A DNA stretch of 64,000 nt from Pseudomonas sp. MAG733B. Its GTDB lineage: Bacteria; Pseudomonadota; Gammaproteobacteria; Pseudomonadales; Pseudomonadaceae. Shown here in pieces: positions 1-8,833 of the stretch; position 1 is the first letter of the stretch; every line of letters begins with the position of its first letter. The notes under the pieces are model-generated. The model searched no databases. It was not told the DNA's origin and worked only from the letters and a program-made list of their open reading frames with translations. Made by a program: the position numbers and the translations under genes. The stretch spans positions 5,394,001 to 5,458,000 of the forward strand of contig NZ_CP145732.1 in the NCBI RefSeq assembly GCF_036884845.1. The letters run 5' to 3'.

Positions 1-567
1 GATGCCGTGCACATCTGCACCGCGTCCCTGGCGCCGGACCTGCTGTGCCTGACCTTCAACGGCCTGTCCAAGTCCTATCGCGTGGCCGGTTTCCGCTCCG
101 GATGGATCGCCATCTCTGGCCCGAAACACCACGCGCAGAGCTACATCGAAGGCATCGACATGCTGGCCAACATGCGCCTGTGCGCCAACGTGCCGAGCCA
201 GCACGCGATCCAGACCGCATTGGGTGGCTACCAGAGCATCAACGACCTGGTGCTGCCGCAGGGCCGTCTGCTGGAACAGCGCAACCGTACCTGGGAACTG
301 CTCAACGACATTCCGGGCGTGAGCTGCGTCAAGCCGATGGGCGCGCTGTACGCATTCCCGCGCATCGACCCGAAAGTCTGCCCGATCCACAACGACGAGA
401 AATTCGTCCTTGACCTGCTGCTGTCCGAGAAGCTGCTGGTGGTGCAAGGCACGGCCTTCAACTGGCCATGGCCGGACCACTTCCGCGTAGTGACCCTGCC
501 GCGCGTCGATGACCTCGACATGGCCATCGGCCGCATCGGCAACTTCCTCAAGTCCTATCGCCAGTAA
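1..567 (+). CDS. alaA: Alanine transaminase AlaA-type aminotransferase, 3' part
   Basis: This is the C-terminal 188 codons of a class I/II PLP aminotransferase; the 5' part lies outside the window. The PLP-lysine region is visible as NGLSKSYRVAGFRSGW, followed by the small domain ending in KSYRQ. It matches the AlaA (YfbQ) subfamily, which makes alanine from pyruvate with glutamate as amino donor in the cytoplasm. The frame is open from base 1, so the apparent internal GTG at base 7 is not a start. It ends 313 bp before htpX, as I recall in other pseudomonads. The family call is firm; AlaA specificity is inferred from similarity. Confidence 0.85.
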   Translation, partial: DAVHICTASLAPDLLCLTFNGLSKSYRVAGFRSGWIAISGPKHHAQSYIEGIDMLANMRLCANVPSQHAIQTALGGYQSINDLVLPQGRLLEQRNRTWELLNDIPGVSCVKPMGALYAFPRIDPKVCPIHNDEKFVLDLLLSEKLLVVQGTAFNWPWPDHFRVVTLPRVDDLDMAIGRIGNFLKSYRQ

Positions 568-575
568 ATGGCCTT

Positions 576-605
576 CACCGTGCGATGCCAACCCATCGCA
601 CGGTG
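576..605 (+). terminator. Hairpin after alaA, possible terminator
   Basis: A perfect 12-bp stem (CACCGTGCGATG paired with CATCGCACGGTG) with a 6-base loop begins 9 bases after the alaA stop. It is not followed by a good T run (ATTCATT), so it may be a weak or Rho-assisted terminator or an mRNA 3'-end stabiliser. The rest of 606-800 shows no gene or other clear signal. Confidence 0.5.
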
Positions 606-806
606 ATTCATTCAGCAACACATGCTTGCGCCCTGCCGCCCCCTGACACCTCACTCCCTGATCGATAACACCTGACCTGCTCGCGTCTAACAACGACGGG
701 GGTCGGGGCGTCCAGTGGCTTACAAACACTTCCCGCTGCACCATCGGAAAAGTCCTTCAAGCGACTAAGCTATTGCCGTAGGACACAGTTTGAAATAGTC
801 ACCCGG

Positions 807-835
807 TTGAATACCCCGGTGCAGCACCTTATATA
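807..835 (+). promoter_or_regulatory. Candidate sigma-70 promoter of htpX
   Basis: TTGAAT (807-812) and TATATA (830-835) are separated by exactly 17 bp, about 45 bp upstream of the htpX start. The Shine-Dalgarno AAGGAG lies downstream at about 862-867. The element fits a housekeeping promoter. A sigma-32 promoter was considered, but the CCCC block is not at the right spacing. Confidence 0.5.
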
Positions 836-880
836 CCCCGCAGTACGCTACATCTTTAGCATAAGGAGATTTCTACAACC

Positions 881-1771
881 ATGATGCGCATCCTGCTGTT
901 TTTGGCCACTAACCTGGCGGTCGTGCTGATTGCCAGCATCACCCTGAGCCTTTTCGGCTTCAACGGGTTCATGGCGGCCAATGGGGTTGACCTCAATCTC
1001 AATCAGCTGCTGATTTTCTGTGCGGTCTTTGGTTTCGCCGGTTCCCTGTTTTCGCTGTTCATCTCCAAGTGGATGGCGAAGATGAGCACCAGCACCCAGA
1101 TCATCACCCAGCCACGCACTCGTCACGAGCAATGGCTGCTGCAAACCGTCGAGCAACTGTCCCGCGAAGCCGGGATCAAGATGCCCGAAGTCGGGATTTT
1201 CCCGGCCTACGAAGCGAACGCCTTCGCCACCGGCTGGAACAAGAACGACGCGTTGGTCGCGGTCAGCCAGGGCTTGCTCGAACGCTTCTCGCCGGATGAA
1301 GTGAAAGCCGTTCTGGCCCACGAAATCGGCCACGTGGCCAACGGCGACATGGTGACCCTGGCGTTGATCCAGGGCGTGGTGAACACCTTCGTGATGTTCT
1401 TCGCCCGGATCATCGGCAACTTTGTCGACAAGGTGATCTTCAAGAACGAAGAAGGCCAGGGCATCGCCTACTACGTTGCGACCATCGTCGCCGAACTGGT
1501 CCTGGGTATCCTGGCCAGCGCCATCGTGATGTGGTTCTCGCGCAAACGCGAATTCCGCGCTGACGAGGCCGGTGCAAACCTGGCCGGTACCGCCGCGATG
1601 ATTGGCGCCCTGCAACGCCTGCGTGCGGAACAAGGCCTGCCGGTGCACATGCCCGACACCTTGAACGCCTTCGGCATCAACGGTGGCATCAAACAAGGGT
1701 TCGCCCGCATGTTCATGAGCCACCCGCCGCTGGAAGAGCGTATCGACGCTCTGGCTCGTCGTCGGGGCTAA
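881..1771 (+). CDS. htpX: Membrane zinc protease HtpX
   Basis: HtpX is an inner-membrane M48 metalloprotease that degrades misfolded or damaged membrane proteins under envelope stress. The 296-residue product has the expected length. Hydrophobic segments occupy about residues 4-24 and 42-62, the zinc motif HEIGH is at 147-151, and the third ligand is probably Glu224 in REFRAD. Two further hydrophobic segments follow at about 159-180 and 196-218. The start has AAGGAG 13 bases upstream and a good promoter. It is monocistronic, closed by a strong terminator shared with convergent tpm. Confidence 0.95.
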   Translation: MMRILLFLATNLAVVLIASITLSLFGFNGFMAANGVDLNLNQLLIFCAVFGFAGSLFSLFISKWMAKMSTSTQIITQPRTRHEQWLLQTVEQLSREAGIKMPEVGIFPAYEANAFATGWNKNDALVAVSQGLLERFSPDEVKAVLAHEIGHVANGDMVTLALIQGVVNTFVMFFARIIGNFVDKVIFKNEEGQGIAYYVATIVAELVLGILASAIVMWFSRKREFRADEAGANLAGTAAMIGALQRLRAEQGLPVHMPDTLNAFGINGGIKQGFARMFMSHPPLEERIDALARRRG

Positions 1772-1790
1772 CCAGCTCTGCTTAAATAGA

Positions 1791-1820
1791 AAAGGCCCGC
1801 AGCGATGCGGGCCTTTTTTT
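1791..1820 (+). terminator. Rho-independent terminator after htpX
   Basis: AAAGGCCCGCA, a GCGA loop and TGCGGGCCTTTTTTT form a GC-rich hairpin with a seven-T tail on the plus strand. The A run on the left arm lets it also serve convergent tpm, whose stop lies 31 bases to the right. Confidence 0.9.
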
Positions 1821-1851
1821 GTCTGCCGAGACCCGCACAGACAACGGTCTT

Positions 1852-2508
1852 TTAGCGAGTGGAAACCCGATACACCCGCTCCTCAAGCCGCGTGACTCCC
1901 GCCTCCAGAAACTTCCCGCTCTCGCTCAGCACATCCTGATCTTCCAGGATCTTCAGCGTCCAAGAGGCTCCGAACAACCGCTGCACTTCTTCATCGAGCA
2001 CGGCAAACGGCGGACCGGACATTTGCGACTGGTCATAGTCCAGTGTAATCAGCAGTCCGAGAGACTCCTTCGGCAGTATCCGCGTCAAATGGGCGGAATA
2101 GCGCTCTCGCATGTCCGCCGGCAGCGCGATCAGTGCTGCACGATCATAAAGCGCGGAGCAATCGGCAACATCGCCTGCCGTCAGCTCGAAGAAATCGCCG
2201 CACCACAACTCAATGGATCCTGCCCGATAAACCTTGAACGGCCCCTGCTCGCTGACGGCCGGATCAAAGCCATGCTCACTGAAAAACTCCTCGACGGCTT
2301 TTTCCGACAGTTCGACTCCCAAGACCTCATGACCTTGATGGGCGAGCCATAGCAAATCCAGGCTTTTTCCACATAGCGGCACCAACACGCGTGCGCCTTC
2401 TTCAAAGCTCAACGCTGGCCAGAACCGCTTCAGATGAGGGTTCACCTGCGGCAGATGAAAGCCGATCTGATTCGACGCCCACTTCTTGTGCCAAAACTCC
2501 GGCTGCAT
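1852..2508 (-). CDS. tpm: Thiopurine S-methyltransferase
   Basis: Tpm is a cytoplasmic SAM-dependent methyltransferase of the TPMT family; in pseudomonads it is linked to methylation of tellurite or selenite and of thiopurines. The protein opens with [10 protein letters not shown], and the SAM-binding segment [17 protein letters not shown] follows at about residues 36-52. I chose the ATG at 2508 (218 residues, usual family length) because the family begins MQPEFW; an upstream in-frame start adds eight atypical residues. It is convergent with htpX and divergent from the dioxygenase gene at 2611. Confidence 0.93.
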   Translation of the reverse strand: MQPEFWHKKWASNQIGFHLPQVNPHLKRFWPALSFEEGARVLVPLCGKSLDLLWLAHQGHEVLGVELSEKAVEEFFSEHGFDPAVSEQGPFKVYRAGSIELWCGDFFELTAGDVADCSALYDRAALIALPADMRERYSAHLTRILPKESLGLLITLDYDQSQMSGPPFAVLDEEVQRLFGASWTLKILEDQDVLSESGKFLEAGVTRLEERVYRVSTR

Positions 2509-2610
2509 AAATAACCCCGAAAATTCGATCAAAACACCCTAAAACTTATATTAGATTTAGATCAATGATCTGACTGAAGATGGTGCATCTTAACTCTCAG
2601 GAGCTCATTC

Positions 2611-3378
2611 ATGTTCCCCAGCCTGTACATATCCCATGGCTCCCCGATGCTTGCACTGGAACCTGGGGCCAGTGGGCCAGCCCTCGCACGCTTGGCGGCT
2701 GAAATGCCTAAGCCCAAAGCTATCGTGATTGTTTCTGCACATTGGGAAAGCAACGAGCTGCTGGTGAGCGGCAATCCGCAACCTGACACCTGGCACGATT
2801 TCGGCGGTTTTCCCAAAGCCCTGTTCGAGGTGCAATACCCGGCGCCTGGCAATCCCCAGCTGGCCGCTGAAGTGGTTGAGCTGTTGAAGGCCAGTAACCT
2901 TCCTGCCCGTATGGACCCTCAGCGCCCCTTTGACCATGGCGTCTGGGTGCCTTTGTCGTTGATGTACCCGCAGGCAGACATTCCGGTCGTTCAGGTTTCA
3001 CTGCCAACCCGTGGCGGCCCTGCCCTGCAAACCCGCGTCGGTCATGCCTTGGCCAGCCTGCGCGAACACGGCGTGCTGCTGATCGGCTCCGGCAGCATCA
3101 CCCACAACCTGCGGGAACTGGACTGGCATGCCGGCCCAGAAAGCGTCGAACCTTGGGCGCAGGCGTTCCGCGACTGGATGATCGAGAAGCTGGCGGCGAA
3201 CGACGAAGCAGCCCTGCACGATTATCGCCAACAAGCACCGAACGCCGTGCGCAACCACCCCAGCGATGAGCATTTGTTGCCGCTGTACTTTGCCCGCAGT
3301 GCCGGAGGCGATTTCAGCGTTGCCCACAAAGGGTTCACCATGGGTGCACTGGGCATGGATATCTATCGCTTCGGCTGA
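2611..3378 (+). CDS. LigB/DODA-type extradiol ring-cleavage dioxygenase
   Basis: The 255-residue product belongs to the class III extradiol dioxygenases of the 4,5-DOPA dioxygenase (YgiD) type, non-heme iron enzymes that open catecholic rings. Candidate metal-ligand histidines are His9 (ISHGSP), His44 (SAHWES) and His109 (FDHGVW), and SGSITHNL lies near residues 163-170. A Shine-Dalgarno (CTCAGGAGC) sits just before the ATG. It is monocistronic and divergent from tpm. The physiological substrate cannot be told from sequence; a DOPA-like or other catechol is the family expectation. Confidence 0.88.
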   Translation: MFPSLYISHGSPMLALEPGASGPALARLAAEMPKPKAIVIVSAHWESNELLVSGNPQPDTWHDFGGFPKALFEVQYPAPGNPQLAAEVVELLKASNLPARMDPQRPFDHGVWVPLSLMYPQADIPVVQVSLPTRGGPALQTRVGHALASLREHGVLLIGSGSITHNLRELDWHAGPESVEPWAQAFRDWMIEKLAANDEAALHDYRQQAPNAVRNHPSDEHLLPLYFARSAGGDFSVAHKGFTMGALGMDIYRFG

Positions 3379-3387
3379 GATGAAGAT

Positions 3388-3464
3388 CAAAAGATCGCAG
3401 CCTTCGGCAGCTCCTACATGGGATCGCATTTCTCTGTAGGAGCTGCCGTGGCTGCGATCTTTTT
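3388..3464. repeat. REPIN (inverted REP pair)
   Basis: Two inverted copies of a REP unit (GATCGCAGCC...GCTCCTACA and its reverse complement, one arm slightly diverged) flank a short spacer. The same unit recurs at 6425-6503 and, with a different stem, at 15475-15561. It lies between the dioxygenase stop and a bidirectional terminator. Confidence 0.85.
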
Positions 3465-3470
3465 ACAGGC

Positions 3471-3503
3471 AAAAAAAATCCCCGAACCAGTCGGGGATTT
3501 TTT
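3471..3503. terminator. Bidirectional terminator between dioxygenase and deaD
   Basis: An A-rich run, AATCCCCGA, an ACCAG loop region and TCGGGGATTTTTT form a hairpin with T runs on both strands, placed between two convergent genes. Confidence 0.85.
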
Positions 3504-3531
3504 ATGTTCGATCAATCAGCCCGGGGGCGGA

Positions 3532-5205
3532 TCAATCTTCGCGGTAGCGACGCAGCTTCAACTGCTTACCGGCAACGCGAGTGTCCTTCAGCTTGGTCAG
3601 CAACTTCTCAAGACCATCTTCCGGCAGCTCGACGAGGCTGAAGCTATCACGCACCTGGATGCGACCGATTGCTTCGCGAGCCAGACCACCTTCGTTGAGG
3701 ATGGCGCCCAGCAGGTTCTTGGCAGCGATACCGTCACGCGCACCCAGCGCGGTACGGCAACGAGCACGACCTTCGCCCAGCGGCATTGGTGCGCGACGCT
3801 CGCGGTCACCACGCTCAGGACGATCACCGGAACGCTCTGGACGATCGCCACGCGGTGCGTTGTTCGGCACCAGTGGACGCTCTTTCTCGATAGCGGCCAG
3901 GTTCAGCGCTTGACCGTTGGTTGCCTTGCGCAGCAGGGCTGCGGCCAGGGCACGCGGGCTGCAACCGATGTCGGCGGTCAGGCGATCGAGCAGATCACCG
4001 TGGGTCGATTCAGCATCAGCCACCAGCGGCGACAGGCTGTTGGTCAGTTTCTTGATGCGCGCATCCAGAACGGCTTGAGCGTCCGGCAGGCGAACTTCAG
4101 CAACCTTCTGACCGGTTACACGCTCGATCACTTGCAGCATGCGGCGCTCACGTGGAGTCACCAGCAGCAGTGCACGACCTTCGCGACCGGCACGGCCGGT
4201 ACGGCCGATACGGTGAACGTAGGATTCTGGGTCGTACGGCATGTCAACGTTGAACACGTGAGTGATGCGCGGAACGTCCAGACCACGAGCAGCAACGTCG
4301 GTCGCCACAACGATGTCCAGACGGCCATCCTTGAGGGAGTCGATCACGCGCTCACGCTGGTTCTGGGCGATGTCACCGTTCAGCGCAGCGGCTTTGTAGC
4401 CTTTGGCTTCCAGGGCACTGGCCAGGTCCAGGGTCGCTTGCTTGGTACGCACGAACATGATCAGCGCGTCGAAATCTTCCACTTCCAGCAAGCTGAGAAC
4501 GGCCGAAGTCTTCTGGTCAGCGTGAACCAACAGGTGAGCCTGTTCGATCGCGGTAACGGTCTGGGTCTTGGTCTGGATCTTCACGTGTTGCGGATCGCGC
4601 AGATGGCGTTCGGCAATGGCACGGATCGACTGCGGCAAGGTGGCCGAGAACAATACGGTCTGACGGGTTGCAGGCAGAGCCTTGAAGATAACTTCCAGGT
4701 CGTCCATGAAGCCCAGTTTGAGCATTTCGTCGGCTTCGTCGAGAACCAGGTGGTTCACGGTCGCCAGTACTTTTTCGTCACGACGCAGGTGGTCGCACAG
4801 ACGGCCCGGAGTGGCGACAACGATCTGTGCGCCATTACGGATTGCTTTCAGCTGTGGGCCCATCGGCGCGCCGCCGTAGACAGCCACAACAGTTACGCCC
4901 GGCATTTGCTTGGCGTAGGTTTCGAAAGCGGTTGCAACTTGTAGCGCCAACTCACGAGTTGGGGCCAGGATCAGGGCTTGCGGCTCGCGCTTTGCAGGAT
5001 CGATGCGATGCAGGATCGGCAGGGCGAACGCAGCGGTTTTACCCGTACCGGTTTGCGCCTGACCAATCATGTCGTGACCGGCCATGATGATCGGGATCGA
5101 TTGCTGCTGAATAGCCGATGGCTCTTCGTAGCCAGTCGCGATGACGGCTGCAAGAATATTCGGATTGAGATTAAAAGCGGCGAAGCCGCCGGTTTCCTGG
5201 GTCAT
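3532..5205 (-). CDS. deaD: DEAD-box RNA helicase DeaD/CsdA
   Basis: This ATP-dependent RNA helicase acts in ribosome assembly and mRNA turnover, especially in the cold. The 557-residue protein has a Q motif near 11-33, Walker A AQTGTGKT at 50-57, PTRELA near 81, DEAD at 155-158, SAT at 186-188 and HRIGRTGRAGR in the second RecA domain. An Arg/Asp-rich linker leads to a DbpA-like RNA-binding domain near the C-terminus. I chose the ATG at 5205 with GAGG upstream; the 44 extra in-frame residues before it are not helicase-like. A leader of about 210 bases precedes it, as for cold-shock genes. Confidence 0.93.
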   Translation of the reverse strand: MTQETGGFAAFNLNPNILAAVIATGYEEPSAIQQQSIPIIMAGHDMIGQAQTGTGKTAAFALPILHRIDPAKREPQALILAPTRELALQVATAFETYAKQMPGVTVVAVYGGAPMGPQLKAIRNGAQIVVATPGRLCDHLRRDEKVLATVNHLVLDEADEMLKLGFMDDLEVIFKALPATRQTVLFSATLPQSIRAIAERHLRDPQHVKIQTKTQTVTAIEQAHLLVHADQKTSAVLSLLEVEDFDALIMFVRTKQATLDLASALEAKGYKAAALNGDIAQNQRERVIDSLKDGRLDIVVATDVAARGLDVPRITHVFNVDMPYDPESYVHRIGRTGRAGREGRALLLVTPRERRMLQVIERVTGQKVAEVRLPDAQAVLDARIKKLTNSLSPLVADAESTHGDLLDRLTADIGCSPRALAAALLRKATNGQALNLAAIEKERPLVPNNAPRGDRPERSGDRPERGDRERRAPMPLGEGRARCRTALGARDGIAAKNLLGAILNEGGLAREAIGRIQVRDSFSLVELPEDGLEKLLTKLKDTRVAGKQLKLRRYRED

Positions 5206-5430
5206 GGGTCTGCCTCTAAGTGCATCCGCAAAGACCCATGCTCCAAAGCTGCGCGTGCCGTGTTGAGACTCAAGAGTCGCCCTGGCAGCTTTGTCGGCGG
5301 GGATTTGCGAAAACGAATGAATGAAAAGAATCGTCAAGGGAGAGTCCGCAGTACGGACGTGCAGCCGAAGCTGACTTCGGGGAATTGCTCTACCTAAACG
5401 CGGCCCGGCTAAAGGCCGGCGCGCACTATA
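5206..5430 (-). promoter_or_regulatory. deaD leader and candidate promoter
   Basis: On the minus strand a TATAGT box lies at 5425-5430, with no strong -35 partner. It would start a transcript near 5418 and leave about 210 untranslated bases before deaD. A GC-rich hairpin (GGCC/GGCC arms around 5402-5420) sits near the putative start. Long 5' leaders that refold with temperature are known for deaD/csdA-type genes; here this is inference. The remaining 5431-5600 holds no gene that I can support. Confidence 0.4.
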
Positions 5431-5625
5431 CCGGAATTTGCCGAAAAAGGGAGCTTTTTTTATCGCAAAACTCCCGCGTACGGCGTTCTGTCACAGGCTT
5501 TGCGGATAATCGTGCAAGCGTCTATTTTTCAAAGGCCCGGCCTTGCGGGTTATGGCGCTAAAACGGTTCACCCGGACCACCCGGACCGTCGGTCCGACTC
5601 CCCTTCCCGCCCGAGGAAATGCACC

Positions 5626-6417
5626 ATGAAAGAGCTCAACACCAGTCGTGTGAGCCGTGAAAAACGCGGTCACGTCCTGTTGATCGGCCTGGATCGGGTG
5701 GCCAAACGCAACGCCTTCGACCTCGACCTGCTCAACGAACTGAGCCTGGCCTACGGCGAGTTCGAAGCCGACAGCGACGCGCGGGTAGCGGTGGTCTTTG
5801 GTCATGGCGAACATTTCACCGCCGGGCTGGATCTGGTGAGCGCCAGCGCGGCGCTGACCGAAGGCTGGCAGGCGCCACCCGGCGGTTGCGATCCATGGGG
5901 CGTGTTCGCCGGGCCCAGGGTCAGCAAACCGGTGATCGTCGCCGCGCAGGGTTATTGCCTGACCATCGGCATCGAATTGATGCTGGCCGCAGATATCAAC
6001 CTGTGCGCCAGCAACACCCGCTTCGCGCAAATGGAAGTACAGCGCGGGATTTTCCCGTTTGGCGGGGCCACTTTGCGCCTGCATCAGGTGGCCGGTTGGG
6101 GCAATGCCATGCGCTGGATGCTGACCGGCGACGAGTTCGATGCCCGGGACGCCTTGCACTTGGGCCTGGTGCAGGAAGTCATGGCCAGTGAGGACTTGCT
6201 GCCGCGAGCGATTGAGCTGGCCGAGCGAATCGCGCGACAGGCGCCGCTGGGGGTCCAGGCGACGCTGATGTCGGCCCGGCAGGCGCGGTATGAAGGGGAA
6301 ACCGCTGCGACACAAGGATTACCGACGCTGGTGAAGAAGTTGCTGACCAGTGAGGATGCGCAGGAGGGTATGCGGTCGCTGGTAGAACGGCGGCCCGGGA
6401 TTTTCAAAGGCTGCTGA
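5626..6417 (+). CDS. Enoyl-CoA hydratase/isomerase family protein
   Basis: A 263-residue crotonase-superfamily enzyme acting on an acyl-CoA substrate in the cytoplasm. Visible features are the oxyanion-hole segment GEHFTAGLDL (about residues 64-73), the helix GYCLTIGIELMLAADI and the catalytic-region segment FAQMEVQRGIFPFGGAT. The ATG at 5626 has CCGAGGAA upstream; the longer in-frame extension to 5500 has no ribosome site. It stands alone between the deaD leader and a REPIN. The family is clear, but whether it hydrates, isomerises or hydrolyses its substrate is not. Confidence 0.88.
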   Translation: MKELNTSRVSREKRGHVLLIGLDRVAKRNAFDLDLLNELSLAYGEFEADSDARVAVVFGHGEHFTAGLDLVSASAALTEGWQAPPGGCDPWGVFAGPRVSKPVIVAAQGYCLTIGIELMLAADINLCASNTRFAQMEVQRGIFPFGGATLRLHQVAGWGNAMRWMLTGDEFDARDALHLGLVQEVMASEDLLPRAIELAERIARQAPLGVQATLMSARQARYEGETAATQGLPTLVKKLLTSEDAQEGMRSLVERRPGIFKGC

Positions 6418-6424
6418 AAATCCG

Positions 6425-6503
6425 TGTAGGAGCTGCCGAAGGCTGCGATCTTTTGATCATGAAGAACAAAATCAAAAGATCGCAGCCTTCGGCAGCTCCT
6501 ACA
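6425..6503. repeat. REPIN with 33-bp perfect arms
   Basis: TGTAGGAGCTGCCGAAGGCT... (6425-6457) is repeated as an exact reverse complement at 6471-6503, with a 13-bp spacer. It is the best-preserved of the GATCGCAGCC-type REPINs here and lies between convergent genes. Confidence 0.9.
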
Positions 6504-6519
6504 GGTGTGGTTGTATTCC

Positions 6520-7275
6520 TTATGTCGCCGGGCGAATAGCCTTGATCAATGTCTGCAACGAATACCCCAACCGCGGCGCCAACTCTTCAGCCCGGGCCGT
6601 CAGCCCTTCCATATCCAGTTCCTGATCCAGCTCCGAAGGCACAATCAGAATCACATTGCCCTCCTTCACCGGCAGCTCCCAGTAATGCCGATGGTAAAGC
6701 CCACGCAGTAACGCAGCGCCCAACGGCTTGCCATCGTCGGTGGCCCATTGGTTGATCACCAACCAGCCGCCCGGATTCAGGCGTTTCTGGCAATTTTCCA
6801 GGAAGGTCCAGGCCAGATGCCCAACGCCCGGGCCGACGTCGGTATAAAGGTCGACGAAAATCAGGTCCGCGGGCTCGGCGGTGTCGAGCAGTTCCAGCGC
6901 GTCGCCCACACGGATATACAGGCGTGGGTCGTCATCCAGCCCCAGATATTCGATAGCCAGGCGCGGTACATCCGGGCGCAACTCGATGGCTTCGACGTCT
7001 TCCAGCGGCAGGAACTTGAGGCAAGCCTGGGTCAGCGTACCGGCGCCGAGGCCGAGGAACAGCGCGGTTTCCGGTTGTTCGTGGCACAGCGCACCGATCA
7101 GCATCGCCCGGGTGTAGTCGTATTCGAGCCAGCTCGGATCGGCGGTGAACACGCAGCTTTGCTCGATGGCATCACCGAATTCGAGAAAACGATAGTCGGC
7201 CACTTCCAGCACGCGAATCACGCCAAATTCGTCCTGCACCTCGGCGAGCAAATGCTCGACGCGCTCCTCAGTCAT
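6520..7275 (-). CDS. Spermidine synthase-like SAM-fold protein
   Basis: The 251-residue protein carries the Rossmann core of the SpeE/aminopropyltransferase family: LFLGLGAGTLTQ as the nucleotide-binding loop near residues 92-103, acidic VEAIELRP after beta-2 and LIFVDLYTDVGPG as the catalytic-loop equivalent. It lacks membrane segments and the usual SpeE N-terminal oligomerisation sheet is short. The DLYTD loop differs from the canonical DSTDP of true spermidine synthases, so substrate and even aminopropyl transfer are uncertain. As I recall, it sits beside the crotonase and class II DAHP synthase in other pseudomonads too. Confidence 0.78.
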   Translation of the reverse strand: MTEERVEHLLAEVQDEFGVIRVLEVADYRFLEFGDAIEQSCVFTADPSWLEYDYTRAMLIGALCHEQPETALFLGLGAGTLTQACLKFLPLEDVEAIELRPDVPRLAIEYLGLDDDPRLYIRVGDALELLDTAEPADLIFVDLYTDVGPGVGHLAWTFLENCQKRLNPGGWLVINQWATDDGKPLGAALLRGLYHRHYWELPVKEGNVILIVPSELDQELDMEGLTARAEELAPRLGYSLQTLIKAIRPAT

Positions 7276-7389
7276 CTCGTCTTCCGATTGTCAGCGGCAA
7301 AACCGCGATTGTCGGCCAAGCGACGGGAACAGGTCACGCACTAATTGCTGATAACATGGCTGCCCGAGCGTAAAACATTAGAGACCGTG

Positions 7390-8736
7390 ATGAGCCAACC
7401 CTGGAGCCCTGACAGCTGGCGCGCCTTGCCGATCCAGCAACAACCCCAATATCCCGACACCGCGCATTTGCAGCAGGTCGAGCAAACGCTGGCCAGCTAT
7501 CCGCCGCTGGTGTTTGCCGGTGAGGCCCGGGAATTGCGCCGTCAGTTTGCCGAAGTGACCCAGGGCCGCGCGTTTCTGTTGCAGGGCGGCGACTGCGCCG
7601 AAAGCTTCGCCGAGTTCTCCGCCGCGAAAATCCGCGACACCTTCAAAGTGTTGCTGCAAATGGCGATTGTCATGACCTTCGCGGCCGGTTGCCCGGTGGT
7701 CAAGGTCGGGCGCATGGCCGGCCAGTTCGCCAAGCCACGCTCGGCCAACGACGAAACCATCGACGGCGTGACCCTGCCGGCCTACCGTGGCGATATCGTC
7801 AACGGCATCGGTTTCGACGAAAAAAGCCGCGTGCCGGACCCGGAACGCTTGCTGCAGTCCTATCACCAATCCACCGCGACTTTGAACCTGTTGCGCGCCT
7901 TCGCCCAGGGCGGGTTTGCCGACCTGCATCAAGTGCACAAGTGGAACCTGGATTTCATCGCCAACTCGGCCCTGGCGGAAAAATACAGCCACCTGGCCGA
8001 CCGCATCGATGAAACCCTGGCCTTCATGCGCGCCTGCGGCATGGACAGCTCTCCACAACTGCGCGAAACCAGTTTCTTCACCGCCCACGAAGCGCTGCTG
8101 CTGAACTACGAAGAAGCCTTCGTACGTCGCGACAGCCTGACCAACGATTACTACGATTGCTCGGCGCACATGCTGTGGATCGGCGATCGCACCCGTCAGC
8201 TCGACGGCGCCCACGTCGAGTTCCTGCGCGGTGTGAACAACCCGATCGGGGTCAAGGTCGGCCCGAGCATGAACCCTGAAGACCTGATCCGCCTGATCGA
8301 CGTGCTCAACCCGGACAACGATCCCGGCCGCCTGAACCTGATTGCGCGGATGGGCGCGAACAAGGTTGGCGATCATTTGCCGCAGTTGATTCGCGCGGTG
8401 CAGCGTGAAGGCAAGCAAGTGCTGTGGAGTTCCGACCCGATGCACGGCAACACTATCAAGGCCAGCAGCGGCTACAAGACCCGTGACTTTGCGCAGATTC
8501 TTGGTGAGGTGAAACAGTTCTTCCAGGTGCACGAGGCAGAAGGCTCGTATGCCGGTGGTATCCATATCGAAATGACCGGGCAGAACGTCACCGAGTGCAT
8601 TGGTGGTGCGCGGCCGATTACCGAAGATGGGCTGTCGGATCGTTATCACACCCATTGCGACCCGCGGATGAATGCCGATCAGTCGCTGGAATTGGCGTTT
8701 TTGATTGCTGAGACCTTGAAGCAGGTTCGGCGCTAA
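7390..8736 (+). CDS. Class II (plant-type) DAHP synthase
   Basis: This enzyme condenses phosphoenolpyruvate and erythrose-4-phosphate to DAHP, the first step of the shikimate pathway. At 448 residues it has the class II length and hallmarks: [11 protein letters not shown] near 74-84, [27 protein letters not shown] and the C-terminal [15 protein letters not shown]. The ATG at 7390 ([11 protein letters not shown]) is the family start; the upstream in-frame ATG adds 15 unlikely residues. A class I isoenzyme lies at 22953, so the two may be differently regulated. Its symbol varies between genomes, so none is given. Confidence 0.92.
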   Translation: MSQPWSPDSWRALPIQQQPQYPDTAHLQQVEQTLASYPPLVFAGEARELRRQFAEVTQGRAFLLQGGDCAESFAEFSAAKIRDTFKVLLQMAIVMTFAAGCPVVKVGRMAGQFAKPRSANDETIDGVTLPAYRGDIVNGIGFDEKSRVPDPERLLQSYHQSTATLNLLRAFAQGGFADLHQVHKWNLDFIANSALAEKYSHLADRIDETLAFMRACGMDSSPQLRETSFFTAHEALLLNYEEAFVRRDSLTNDYYDCSAHMLWIGDRTRQLDGAHVEFLRGVNNPIGVKVGPSMNPEDLIRLIDVLNPDNDPGRLNLIARMGANKVGDHLPQLIRAVQREGKQVLWSSDPMHGNTIKASSGYKTRDFAQILGEVKQFFQVHEAEGSYAGGIHIEMTGQNVTECIGGARPITEDGLSDRYHTHCDPRMNADQSLELAFLIAETLKQVRR

Positions 8737-8750
8737 ATCGCGTCGTTGCT

Positions 8751-8826
8751 ATCGCTAGCAGGCTAGCTCCCACAGGGGTTTTGTGTACGCACAGATCCAG
8801 TGTGGGAGCCAGCCTGCTGGCGATGA
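8751..8826. repeat. Degenerate REPIN
   Basis: ATCGCTAGCAGGCTAGCTCCCACA and TGTGGGAGCCAGCCTGCTGGCGAT are imperfect inverted copies of the TGTGGGAG-type REP unit, around a spacer of about 28 bp. It lies between the convergent DAHP synthase and glycosylase genes. Confidence 0.8.
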
Positions 8827-8833
8827 GGCCAGC

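Noticed and set aside
770..880. Sigma-32 heat-shock promoter for htpX
   Set aside because: TTGAA and CCCC blocks occur but not at 13-17 bp spacing, whereas a TTGAAT-17 bp-TATATA element fits sigma-70.
3418..4944. 508-residue plus-strand ORF across deaD
   Set aside because: It is antisense to the convincing helicase gene, whose DEAD-box motifs are all in the minus-strand frame. The long frame follows from high GC and codon bias.
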